From the NCBI GenBank assembly GCA_025353235.1, contig JANXQZ010000183.1, positions 1-6,387 of the forward strand: DNA of 6,387 bases, in the 5' to 3' direction. Numbering within the stretch: the first letter of the stretch is position 1; the number at the start of each line of letters is the position of its first letter. The notes under the pieces are model-generated. The model made no database searches. It worked only from the letters and a program-made list of their open reading frames with translations, and was not told the origin of the DNA. This DNA is from Bryobacterales bacterium (GTDB taxonomy: Bacteria > Acidobacteriota > Terriglobia > Bryobacterales > Bryobacteraceae). Shown one piece after another: positions 1 to 5,853 of this stretch. Position numbers and translations under genes: made by a program.

Positions 1-22
1 CATCCAGATAACAAATTCTCAC

Positions 23-112
23 TGTAGGGCAGGCTGATAGCCTGCGGCGGGTTGGCAACCCGCCCGGAGCGCCGGCAACCAACCGGCGCGCAGCTTGACA
101 AGCTGCCCTACA
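23..112. repeat. Four-hairpin intergenic palindromic element with an enclosing stem
   Basis: Ten bases at 23-32 (TGTAGGGCAG) are the exact reverse complement of 103-112. Inside are four perfect hairpins. H1 is 29-35 with 39-45 (7 bp, loop GAT). H2 is 46-53 with 57-64 (8 bp, loop GGC). H3 is 69-75 with 83-89 (7 bp, 7-nt loop CAACCAA). H4 is 90-96 with 100-106 (7 bp, loop GAC). H1 abuts H2 and H3 abuts H4; only CGGA (65-68) separates the pairs. If all four form, 6 bp of outer stem (23-28 with 107-112) remain, giving a closed four-arm cloverleaf with almost no unpaired bases. It lies downstream of the small minus-strand gene ending at 155. It resembles REP/BIME-type dispersed elements, but no REP-associated transposase is in view and copy number cannot be judged here. 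A structured RNA or a transcription-end element for the gene at 155 is an alternative. The base pairing is certain; the class is inferred. Confidence 0.8.
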
Positions 113-154
113 TGGAAATACATCAACTTTCAGGTTAACAGGAAGCGGGAATGC

Positions 155-406
155 CTATCTGTGAATAATCGAGTTTCGCTCTTCCTCAATCTTGTCGAGC
201 CTTTTATCCAGAGCATCGAATCGAGCGTTGAAGTACGAGCGGAGATCAGTCAAGCGCACTCCCATATGATCGAAGCGTTTGCCCACATCGTCGAAGCGCT
301 TTCCCATATCGTCGAAGCGCTTGTTCTGACTGATCGTGGCCAGAGCAAACGCAATAATAATAGGCAGCGCAACCTGGATGAACGGCAAGTCGAAGAAAGC
401 CTTCAT
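155..406 (-). CDS. Small membrane-anchored coiled-coil protein, function unknown
   Basis: This is an 83-residue protein of unknown function. Residues about 8-26 (from LPFIQVALPIII onward) form one hydrophobic, probably membrane-spanning segment. From residue 29 on it is highly charged, with three near-identical heptads KRFDDMG, KRFDDVG and KRFDHMG (29-49), followed by looser heptads to about 77. Hydrophobic residues at a/d positions (F..M, F..V, F..M, L..L) predict a coiled coil, so it probably oligomerises or tethers a partner to the membrane. A four-residue stutter sits around YFNA (58-61). The chosen start is ATG at 404-406, preceded by AGGTG (410-414). A GTG two codons upstream (410-412) is possible and would give 85 residues. 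It is transcribed divergently from the lipoprotein gene. Short acidobacterial proteins of this style (one TM plus RFDD-type repeats) are usually left as hypothetical. Confidence 0.7.
   Translation of the reverse strand: MKAFFDLPFIQVALPIIIAFALATISQNKRFDDMGKRFDDVGKRFDHMGVRLTDLRSYFNARFDALDKRLDKIEEERNSIIHR
250..323. repeat. 21-bp tandem repeat inside the coiled-coil gene
   Basis: Units at 270-290 and 291-311 are 21 bp each and differ at only a few bases. A partial third unit occupies 312-323. A diverged unit at 250-270 matches the next one (271-291) at about 13 of 21 positions. The period equals seven codons, so each unit encodes one heptad (KRFDDMG type). The array therefore looks like coiled-coil growth by unit duplication, not an intergenic repeat. 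Confidence 0.75.
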
Positions 407-416
407 TTGCACCTAA

Positions 417-422
417 ATTATA
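417..422 (-). promoter_or_regulatory. Putative -10 box (TATAAT) for the coiled-coil gene
   Basis: Read on the minus strand, 422 to 417 is a perfect TATAAT. Transcription would begin around 409-411, at or a few bases before the possible GTG (412) and ATG (406) starts, so the message would have almost no leader. No convincing TTGACA-type -35 is seen about 17 bp upstream (near 440-445 the minus strand reads GCTCGA). Six bases is weak evidence on its own; the support is its position in the divergent gap. Confidence 0.35.
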
Positions 423-433
423 CCGCCATGCAG

Positions 434-439
434 TATACT
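434..439 (+). promoter_or_regulatory. Putative -10 box (TATACT) for the lipoprotein gene
   Basis: TATACT matches the -10 consensus at five of six bases and ends 7 nt before the ATG at 447. Transcription would start at or next to the initiation codon. This agrees with the lack of a Shine-Dalgarno sequence before that ATG and suggests a leaderless message. TTGCAC at 407-412 resembles a -35 hexamer, but its 21-nt spacing is too long. The call rests on position and partial consensus only. Confidence 0.3.
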
Positions 440-446
440 TCGAGCG

Positions 447-914
447 ATGAGCATCCGCTTTCTGTCCGTCATGGCATGCGCAGCATTCCTCATTTCCTGC
501 GGGACTGCTTCCGCGCCCCCGCCCTCAACAACGGTCGACTCCCCCAAACCGCACGACGAATCCAGCAATCTGCCAACCACGAACCGTACAAGCACAAGAG
601 TCATCAACAAAGCACTCATGGGCAAATCCTTTATGCCTGGCGGCACCGTCGGAAGCTATAAAACGGGCAAGTCAGAATACGAAATGTTCATCACTAAACT
701 TCCCAGCCCCACCGACGCCGCCATTCTCCTCCCCGACTGGCGGAAGGCGCTCACCAACGCGAAGCTGATCCCGTCGTTCGGCGGTTATTTCGGAACCGAT
801 GCAGGCCGCCCCATCTTCGTTTTCACCAAGGGTGCTTGGATCGCCGGAGTAGCTGGATTGCCCGAGCAAGAAGCGGACCAGCAAGCCCGCATCCTCGCTG
901 CGCAGCTGAGATAG
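447..914 (+). CDS. Small predicted lipoprotein, function unknown
   Basis: This 155-residue protein starts with a type II signal peptide: a short positive N-terminus (R4), a hydrophobic stretch to L15 and the lipobox LISC with the modified cysteine at C18. A proline/serine/threonine-rich linker follows (about 19-50), as is common in lipoproteins tethered to a membrane. The mature part (about 55-155) is a compact mixed region with the segments AAILLPDWRKALTNAKLIP and PIFVFTKGAWIAGVAGLP and an alanine/glutamine-rich C-terminal helix. I recognise no family. The start is ATG 447; an in-frame ATG at 471 would remove most of the signal sequence. No Shine-Dalgarno sequence is seen. It ends 18 bp before the ABC-like gene on the same strand, so the two are probably co-transcribed. 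The mature protein should be extracytoplasmic, whereas its neighbour should be cytoplasmic. Confidence 0.75.
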   Translation: MSIRFLSVMACAAFLISCGTASAPPPSTTVDSPKPHDESSNLPTTNRTSTRVINKALMGKSFMPGGTVGSYKTGKSEYEMFITKLPSPTDAAILLPDWRKALTNAKLIPSFGGYFGTDAGRPIFVFTKGAWIAGVAGLPEQEADQQARILAAQLR

Positions 915-932
915 ATATGCAACTCTGAAACG

Positions 933-1862
933 ATGGCAATTGAATTCCAAAACGTGCATTTCGCTCCCTTGCACGATCTCAACATCGCAGCTCCGAGCGG
1001 ATCGATCATTGGAATCCTGGGGGAGAAAGGAGCGGGAACAACTGCCCTGCTCCGACTCGCCGCCGCGTTAGAGCAACCCTCGTCGGGAGAGGTCAAGTGT
1101 GAAGGGTCGCGCCGCTACCTGGCTGCGACAGATAGCTTAAACTTCGCACCGGTCAAAGTCCTGCTAATCGACCATTCGTTCGCGCAAGCCGATGCTCTGG
1201 TGCGGGCACGCGCATTAGTCGGGCTGGATCGCTTGCGTGCTACCGGAACAACCGTCTTGCTAACTTCTCACGAGCCGGAGCTACTTCGCGCGATGTGCGA
1301 TGAAATCTGGTGGCTGGAAACAGGCGGCCTGGCGATGCGGGGCGATCCCCGCGAAGTGCTCGAGTCTTACCACCGCAAGATAGCCGAAGAATTTCGCGCC
1401 TGGGGAGAGACATTATCGACTCCGATTGCTCCAGCGCTGCGAAAGGGGGACGGTCGCGCGGAGATCCTGGTGTTGGAGACAGTGGGCGCTGCGGGCAAGG
1501 CCACGGCTGTTCTGCAGAGCGGAGAAGCTGCCGAGGTGCGAGTAGAGGTGCGATTCCTCGAAGCGGTGGAGAACCCAGTCATCGGGATCATGATCCGCAC
1601 GCGCATCGGGCTCGAAGTCTACGGAACGAACACAGACCTGGAGAAGGTCCAAGTGGGTCCCTGCTCGGCTGGGGAAACGGTGCGGATCGAATTCCGGTTC
1701 GCGTGCGATCTCTGTCCCAAGGAGTACACGCTGACCGCTGCCAGCCACGATCCCGATGGAACCGCCCACGATTGGCTTGAGGATGCGGTATCGTTTCGAG
1801 TTTCGGATTCGCGGTACACCGCCGGGGTGGCCAACCTGCGGGCCAGGGTTTACCGAACGTAG
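933..1862 (+). CDS. Degenerate ABC-type ATP-binding domain fused to a Wzt-like C-terminal domain
   Basis: This 309-residue protein begins like an ABC nucleotide-binding domain (about 1-150) and ends with a Wzt-type carbohydrate-binding beta-sandwich (about 172-292), the domain that in O-antigen exporters reads the glycan end. The second part is seen in GDGRAEI, the Ge..evrvevrf pattern (197-208), VIGIMIRTRIGLEVYGTN (216-233) and EYTLTAASHDPDGTAHDWLED. The ATPase half is abnormal. Walker A reads GEKGAGTT (30-37), with Thr36 where Lys is expected. Walker B is VLLIDH (76-81), with His81 replacing the catalytic Glu. Only about 44 residues separate the two motifs instead of roughly 110-130, so the Q-loop, helical subdomain and LSGGQ signature are absent. 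The switch histidine (TSH, H113) remains. ATP hydrolysis is therefore unlikely, while the C-terminal domain looks intact. No permease is adjacent. A role as a glycan-binding or regulatory subunit is inferred. The start is ATG 933, with a weak ribosome site. Confidence 0.8.
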   Translation: MAIEFQNVHFAPLHDLNIAAPSGSIIGILGEKGAGTTALLRLAAALEQPSSGEVKCEGSRRYLAATDSLNFAPVKVLLIDHSFAQADALVRARALVGLDRLRATGTTVLLTSHEPELLRAMCDEIWWLETGGLAMRGDPREVLESYHRKIAEEFRAWGETLSTPIAPALRKGDGRAEILVLETVGAAGKATAVLQSGEAAEVRVEVRFLEAVENPVIGIMIRTRIGLEVYGTNTDLEKVQVGPCSAGETVRIEFRFACDLCPKEYTLTAASHDPDGTAHDWLEDAVSFRVSDSRYTAGVANLRARVYRT

Positions 1863-4300
1863 ACTTGAAAAGGTCCCCAATACCATGGCTTCTTGGAAGC
1901 GCCTTGCCCATGCACCATGGCTAGTTTAGCCGTCCGCAGAGCTTTGGCAGGGGAGTTGCCAGCCTCAATCTCGCTGTAGAGCGTGTTCATCATGCGCGGC
2001 ATCAGATCGTCGGTTGCTTCCCACAATCCGGCGATCACGCTATGAGCGCCCGCGTGCATAAACGCCCAAACGAAGCCAACCAAACCTTCCCCGGCGTAGG
2101 AGCGCGCCCCGGCCCCGTGACAAGCCGAGATTGTCACCAAGTCGGCCGAGAGCGGAATTGTCATCACATCTCTCGCGTAGAGTTTGAAATTGTCTCCTCT
2201 GCGCGAAAGAGCGATGAACGATTCGAGGGGACGACTCTGGTTAGCCAGCGCATGAGCGCTGAAATGAATGATCGAGAAACGACCGGGATCGGACGCCCGA
2301 TAGGATGCGGGCGTTGCAGCATCGCCCGTAATCGGGAGCTTCTCTCGTGCTGAAAAATGACCCAGAACGTTATGAATCTCGGCTGCAGAATTCGCGAGTT
2401 TGGGAAACTCCGGATCGTAGGATTGAGCATCTCCGATTACCAGCATGGAACCCGCGTTCTTGATCCGGGCCGGAGTACCCGCAGCGAGCAGATCGAGTGA
2501 CGGAGCGTTTGAAACAATCACATCATCCAGCCAATAGTGACGAGTATCCGTCCCGTAGACTGGCAAGGTTTCAAAGTTGAGGAAATGGAGAGCCCCGTCG
2601 GCTACAATGGTCACCGGAGAGCCGCGGGAAATCATCGCTTGCGCCGGGCCCACCAGCGTATCGAACAGGCGGCGGCCGGCCACGCTCTCTTTTGCCATGG
2701 GGTCCAGTTTCTTTGTGACCAGTTCTTCCTGATATTGATGTACCAGCTCTTCAATTTGAGGCGCTGCAGGCAGACGGAACAGTTGAACCCGATCGCTCAT
2801 GATTACCCATAAGTAGGATTGAGCCGGAGCAAGCCAGTAGGAAAGCACGACCGATTTGGAGACCCGTGCGATTCTCTGGTAAGCCAATAAACTCGAGGAA
2901 GACTTCTGCGCGCGCTTGAACTCAAGTTGGCTGGCGAGAATATGAGCCCGGCTCGATTCCGCCACTCGCAGAGCCGCTGTGCTCTCGCCTTGCTCCACAA
3001 GGGAGCTGACATAGCTTTGATAGAAGCTAATCAGCCGCGACAAGTAGGTCATGCGGTGCATATCGTCGTCGGAGACTTCGCTTACGGTTAACTCGATCTG
3101 GGAGAGAGCTTTTTCAAAATGAGAATTGGCGGACTTGCGGTCTCCTGTCTTCTCGTAGATTGCCGCCAGACCGGCGTGGGCTTCCCACAGGTCCTCAGGG
3201 GAGGGAGTGCCTGCACGAATGCACTCCATGAACAGGCGAATTCCATCGTCATATCTGCCGCGTCCGCTGGCGATGCTGGCTTGATTCAACTTTGCAAATA
3301 TCTTTGACTCTGGACCAAGCTGCGCCACTTCAGCGTTCACCTTGTCCGCCTCCTCCCAATTTCGGTTCGCAATGAGAGCTGCAGTGAGATTTCGCGCCCA
3401 GAGAGCCTGGTCGGCGCCCCTGGCCATGGAACGGGCCTGCCGATACAATGGAATCGCCTTCTCGGGATCGTTCTGATGCATGTGGACATTGGCCAATTCG
3501 CCCCACAAGCTCGCCCACTTTCCGACGGTCTCGCTCTGGGCCAGCAGTTTCCGGGCTTGTTCGAAAGACGCGCTAGCCTCGTCGAAATCTCCGAGGAACG
3601 AGTAGCAAATCCCCAGATTAAAGAGAGCCGCCTGCATCTTTGGCAGCGCGCCGGCTTTCGCGGCAGCTACTCGGGCATCCTGAAACAACGGAATGGCTTC
3701 GTCAAAGCGGGAACGCCCGATTCGAAACATGCCCAGTGTCAATAGCGATGCCGCCTCGTTGTATTTATCGCCGCTGCCGACGGCGATCTGACGAGCTTCG
3801 CGCGTTTTTCGTTCGGCACGGTCTGGATCGGTGACAGCGAACTCGCGGCCTTGCAACAGGCGAATTGCGGCCAGCTCGGTTTGGAGCGAAAGCGACGAGG
3901 CTAGTTGTTCTGCTTCCGTTAACAGAGCGTCGGCGGCTTTGGCATCGCCTTGGGATTTAAGGATGTCATGAGCCACCAGCCTTCGGCGCACAACTCCGAG
4001 CGGTCCGGCGTCCTGATCCGCTCTCAACGGCAAAGCCAAGAGCAAACGCGCCCGCTCGGGATCCCCATTGCCGTCGCGATTCAGCAGCGCTTCGGCCTCG
4101 AGTTGCCGCCATTGGACATCGCGATACGAGTCAGGGCTGGTCGACTTGGCCAGAGCTTTCAAATTTCTTTCGGATAACTCGATCGCGGGCGAGAACTCAC
4201 CCCTTTTCAGGGAAGCCGACGCTTGTTCGTAGTCCTGCGATGGCTTGCATGACCACAGGCCCAAGATGGACAGCAGCGCGCAACCAATCTTGAATAGCAT
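1850..4300 (-). CDS. TPR-CHAT domain predicted lipoprotein (caspase-like peptidase family)
   Basis: This 816-residue protein has three parts. The first is a signal peptide with a lipobox-like LWSC (15-18), which predicts lipid attachment at C18; Trp at -2 is unusual. The second is a long helical region (about 22-465) of TPR-like repeats, clearest at 187-211 (LTLGMFRIG, FDEAIPLFQDAR), 227-252 (FNLGICYSFLGDFDEASASF), 268-291 and 376-400. The third is a CHAT domain (about 560-816) showing DGALHFLNFETLP (568-580), IIHFSAHA with the catalytic His683, ISACHGA with the nucleophile Cys727, and GEGLVGFVWAFMHAGAHSVI (737-756) with LW and D nearby. Both catalytic residues are present. Known CHAT enzymes are cysteine peptidases related to caspases and separases, many of them cytoplasmic; here export is predicted. 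It is the last gene of the sigma-factor operon, 33 nt after its neighbour. The ATG at 4300 follows an in-frame TAA at 4334, and no good ribosome site is seen, so translational coupling is possible. The substrate is unknown. Confidence 0.88.
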   Translation of the reverse strand: MLFKIGCALLSILGLWSCKPSQDYEQASASLKRGEFSPAIELSERNLKALAKSTSPDSYRDVQWRQLEAEALLNRDGNGDPERARLLLALPLRADQDAGPLGVVRRRLVAHDILKSQGDAKAADALLTEAEQLASSLSLQTELAAIRLLQGREFAVTDPDRAERKTREARQIAVGSGDKYNEAASLLTLGMFRIGRSRFDEAIPLFQDARVAAAKAGALPKMQAALFNLGICYSFLGDFDEASASFEQARKLLAQSETVGKWASLWGELANVHMHQNDPEKAIPLYRQARSMARGADQALWARNLTAALIANRNWEEADKVNAEVAQLGPESKIFAKLNQASIASGRGRYDDGIRLFMECIRAGTPSPEDLWEAHAGLAAIYEKTGDRKSANSHFEKALSQIELTVSEVSDDDMHRMTYLSRLISFYQSYVSSLVEQGESTAALRVAESSRAHILASQLEFKRAQKSSSSLLAYQRIARVSKSVVLSYWLAPAQSYLWVIMSDRVQLFRLPAAPQIEELVHQYQEELVTKKLDPMAKESVAGRRLFDTLVGPAQAMISRGSPVTIVADGALHFLNFETLPVYGTDTRHYWLDDVIVSNAPSLDLLAAGTPARIKNAGSMLVIGDAQSYDPEFPKLANSAAEIHNVLGHFSAREKLPITGDAATPASYRASDPGRFSIIHFSAHALANQSRPLESFIALSRRGDNFKLYARDVMTIPLSADLVTISACHGAGARSYAGEGLVGFVWAFMHAGAHSVIAGLWEATDDLMPRMMNTLYSEIEAGNSPAKALRTAKLAMVHGQGASKKPWYWGPFQVYVR

Positions 4301-4333
4301 CCGGACCCAGTACAGCAGATCTCCATCGCCGCC

Positions 4334-5149
4334 TTATGGCCAAATACCGTTGGGGCCTACTGCCGCAGTAGACGTCTCTCCATCGACATTGCTCCCCATT
4401 TTGATCCGAATCATGGTGATGCGGCGGCTATTTGCATCTATGAGAGTCTCGCCAAAGTAGATGGTGCCCAAACCCACTTCCGTCAGAACATGTCCGGGAT
4501 ATCGCTGACCGTTGCGTAGGATTGCCGATACGATCGATCCTTCCGCCATACTGTTGTTCACTGGGGTGCTGGGGAAGCCTTTGATATTGCGAAGTCCCGA
4601 CGAATGCAGCGGGAAGGGAAAGTACTCTAATTGAATAGGTATGCTCTCAGTCCCGGCGGCGCTATAGATTATGATCGACATGCCCTCCGCGGTGGCATCT
4701 TGCAGAAGGAAATCCGGCTGACCGCCTTTCCCGTGGATCGACTTTACCGCGATGGCCACTCGACTCGCTTCGAATTCGACCGAGGTCACACCGTTGCGCT
4801 CCCCGGGGGCGGGCTGGTTAAGAACATGAAAATCAGCAACCGACGCGCTGACGGTGGTTTCGGCTTGCTGAGCGGCTCCGGTGCCGACCAGTTCGCCCTT
4901 GGCGGAAGTTTCGCACTGGCCGTAGCGGAAAAATTCGGCGAATCTCGCAAGCGAGCCGCCCGCGCTTGATCGGGACACCCCTCCGATTGTAGGAAGCGTG
5001 CTCTGTCCATCCACTGGACTGACGAGGTTCACCTGTCGGCCTCCAACGCTGTTGATGCGGGCTGCTACGCCGGAGGCTTCGCCGTGGAAGTAATACGTGC
5101 CACGGTTGGACGCGTTGCTCACTTGAAAATTGCTGTCTTGTGTCTGCAC
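4334..5149 (-). CDS. Hypothetical beta-rich protein, tentatively choice-of-anchor P-like
   Basis: This 271-residue protein is rich in Gly, Ser, Ala and Val, with alternating patterns typical of beta-strands. It has no signal peptide, membrane segment or enzyme motif and a single cysteine (C79). Residues about 20-136 resemble the choice-of-anchor P family in pattern: an A-x-G-V-A-A-R-I strand, a LP..GG motif (52-57), a run around ETTVSASVADFHVL (97-110), then VTSVEFEASRVAIAVKS (121-137). The C-terminal part (217-251) ends in VGLGTIYFGETLIDANSRR. The family match is by eye and weak. I place the start at GTG 5147-5149, because AGGGAG lies 4 nt upstream and this leaves a 10-nt gap after the anti-sigma stop. 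A TTG at 5171-5173 would extend it by eight residues and overlap the upstream gene without a ribosome site. Its conserved position between the anti-sigma and CHAT genes suggests it belongs to the same system, as a surface or partner protein. The lack of a secretion signal is puzzling. Confidence 0.65.
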   Translation of the reverse strand: MQTQDSNFQVSNASNRGTYYFHGEASGVAARINSVGGRQVNLVSPVDGQSTLPTIGGVSRSSAGGSLARFAEFFRYGQCETSAKGELVGTGAAQQAETTVSASVADFHVLNQPAPGERNGVTSVEFEASRVAIAVKSIHGKGGQPDFLLQDATAEGMSIIIYSAAGTESIPIQLEYFPFPLHSSGLRNIKGFPSTPVNNSMAEGSIVSAILRNGQRYPGHVLTEVGLGTIYFGETLIDANSRRITMIRIKMGSNVDGETSTAAVGPNGIWP

Positions 5150-5153
5150 AAAT

Positions 5154-5159
5154 CTCCCT
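5154..5159 (-). promoter_or_regulatory. Ribosome binding site deciding the GTG start at 5149
   Basis: The minus strand reads AGGGAG followed by ATTT and then GTG (5149). It lies wholly in the 10-nt gap between the anti-sigma stop codon (5160-5162) and this GTG. It is the only good purine-rich site near the start of the 271-residue protein, and it argues against the upstream TTG. Confidence 0.6.
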
Positions 5160-5810
5160 CTATCGAATCTCAAATAAATAAGCTACTTCTCGACCCGTCT
5201 CGCCCCGCAAAACCAACTCATGTCGACCCTTCTCCAGGCGGCGGATGGGGAAGAGAAGCTTCAGCGAAGTCGCGCTTGTCGGCGGGCGGGCCACATCGCT
5301 CATGAGCGGCTTCGGCGATCCGGTCGAGCGAAGAGTCCACGAATATTCTTGCGATACGGGGTCAAGCAGGTCGAACTCCAGCTCGACGAACTCGCCCGAG
5401 GTTGGCAGTCGGATGGGATAATACTCGCCCTTTGTCTGGGGTGGAATGGCAAAGGCGACTACACTCTGGGGAGCTCTCGCTCTTTGAAGCGACACGTACT
5501 CGAAGCCTGTTCCCGCCGATAAAACCAGCATGGCTGCGAACGGCAGTGCGATGGCCGGACGCCACCACGTGAATTGCGCTCTTTCCGCTTGGCGTACAGG
5601 GGTCGCAACCGGGCGGGCCGTCTCGAACATATCCTGCTTTACGGTTGATTCCACTCCTCGAACGAGCAAATAGGCCGTGCGTATCCGGGCGGCGCAGGAG
5701 ACGCATTCAAAAAAGTGCTCTTCGAACAGCCCTCTCTCCGGCTCGGGAAGCTCTCCCAAGACGTACCGATTCGTCCAGTCTCGCGCGATCGCTTCCTCAT
5801 GGCTCAGCAT
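5160..5810 (-). CDS. zf-HC2 transmembrane anti-sigma factor
   Basis: This 216-residue protein (numbered from ATG 5810) should bind and hold the sigma factor encoded just upstream. The cytoplasmic N-terminal domain has the zinc-binding anti-sigma motif H-x3-C-x2-C (EEHFFECVSC; H32, C36, C39) after RYVLGELPEPERGLFEEH, the classic helix of ZAS/zf-HC2 domains. A single membrane segment runs about 84-104 (WRPAIALPFAAMLVLSAGTG). The remaining residues (about 108-216) should face the periplasm and show alternating strands (EYYPIRLP, EFVELEFDLL, YSWTLRSTG, SLKLLFPIRRL, GRHELVLRGETG, AYLFEIR), which looks like a small beta-sandwich suited to sensing. ATG 5810 is preferred; TTG 5813 is directly adjacent and also well spaced from GGAGGG. 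The gene follows the sigma gene by 43 nt and precedes the 271-residue gene by 10 nt, an operon layout expected for a cognate pair. Confidence 0.85.
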   Translation of the reverse strand: MLSHEEAIARDWTNRYVLGELPEPERGLFEEHFFECVSCAARIRTAYLLVRGVESTVKQDMFETARPVATPVRQAERAQFTWWRPAIALPFAAMLVLSAGTGFEYVSLQRARAPQSVVAFAIPPQTKGEYYPIRLPTSGEFVELEFDLLDPVSQEYSWTLRSTGSPKPLMSDVARPPTSATSLKLLFPIRRLEKGRHELVLRGETGREVAYLFEIR

Positions 5811-5820
5811 CAATAAATAG

Positions 5821-5826
5821 CCCTCC
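5821..5826 (-). promoter_or_regulatory. Ribosome binding site of the anti-sigma gene
   Basis: GGAGGG on the minus strand is the strongest Shine-Dalgarno sequence in the window. It stands 10 nt before ATG 5810 and 7 nt before TTG 5813, so it does not fully settle which of the two adjacent codons is used. Confidence 0.6.
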
Positions 5827-5853
5827 AGTACAGTTGTGGCGGCAAGACGGACT

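Noticed and set aside
23..112. The palindromic element as a simple Rho-independent terminator of the gene ending at 155
   Set aside because: It has four arms and an outer stem and no T-run after any hairpin on either strand. A terminator function is not excluded but does not explain the structure.
95..661. Plus-strand open frame of 188 codons across the repeat, the coiled-coil gene and the lipoprotein start
   Set aside because: It is antisense to the coiled-coil gene and out of frame with the lipoprotein. It shows low-complexity repeats copied from the opposite strand and has no domain or ribosome site.
933..1862. The degenerate ABC gene as a frameshifted pseudogene
   Set aside because: The frame is open from start to stop, the missing part is an in-frame internal loss, and the C-terminal domain is well kept.
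1310..1886. Several alternative open frames on both strands within the ABC-like gene
   Set aside because: They are Arg/Ser/Pro-rich shadow translations of GC-rich coding DNA, without domains or ribosome sites.
4301..4336. Possible single gene joining the 271-residue protein and the CHAT protein by stop-codon readthrough
   Set aside because: The two share a reading frame with only TAA 4334-4336 between them. However, the CHAT protein has its own ATG and signal peptide, which would not work in the middle of a fusion.
5150..5173. Upstream TTG start for the 271-residue protein, overlapping the anti-sigma gene
   Set aside because: No Shine-Dalgarno sequence precedes TTG 5173, while AGGGAG is well placed for GTG 5149 and removes the overlap.
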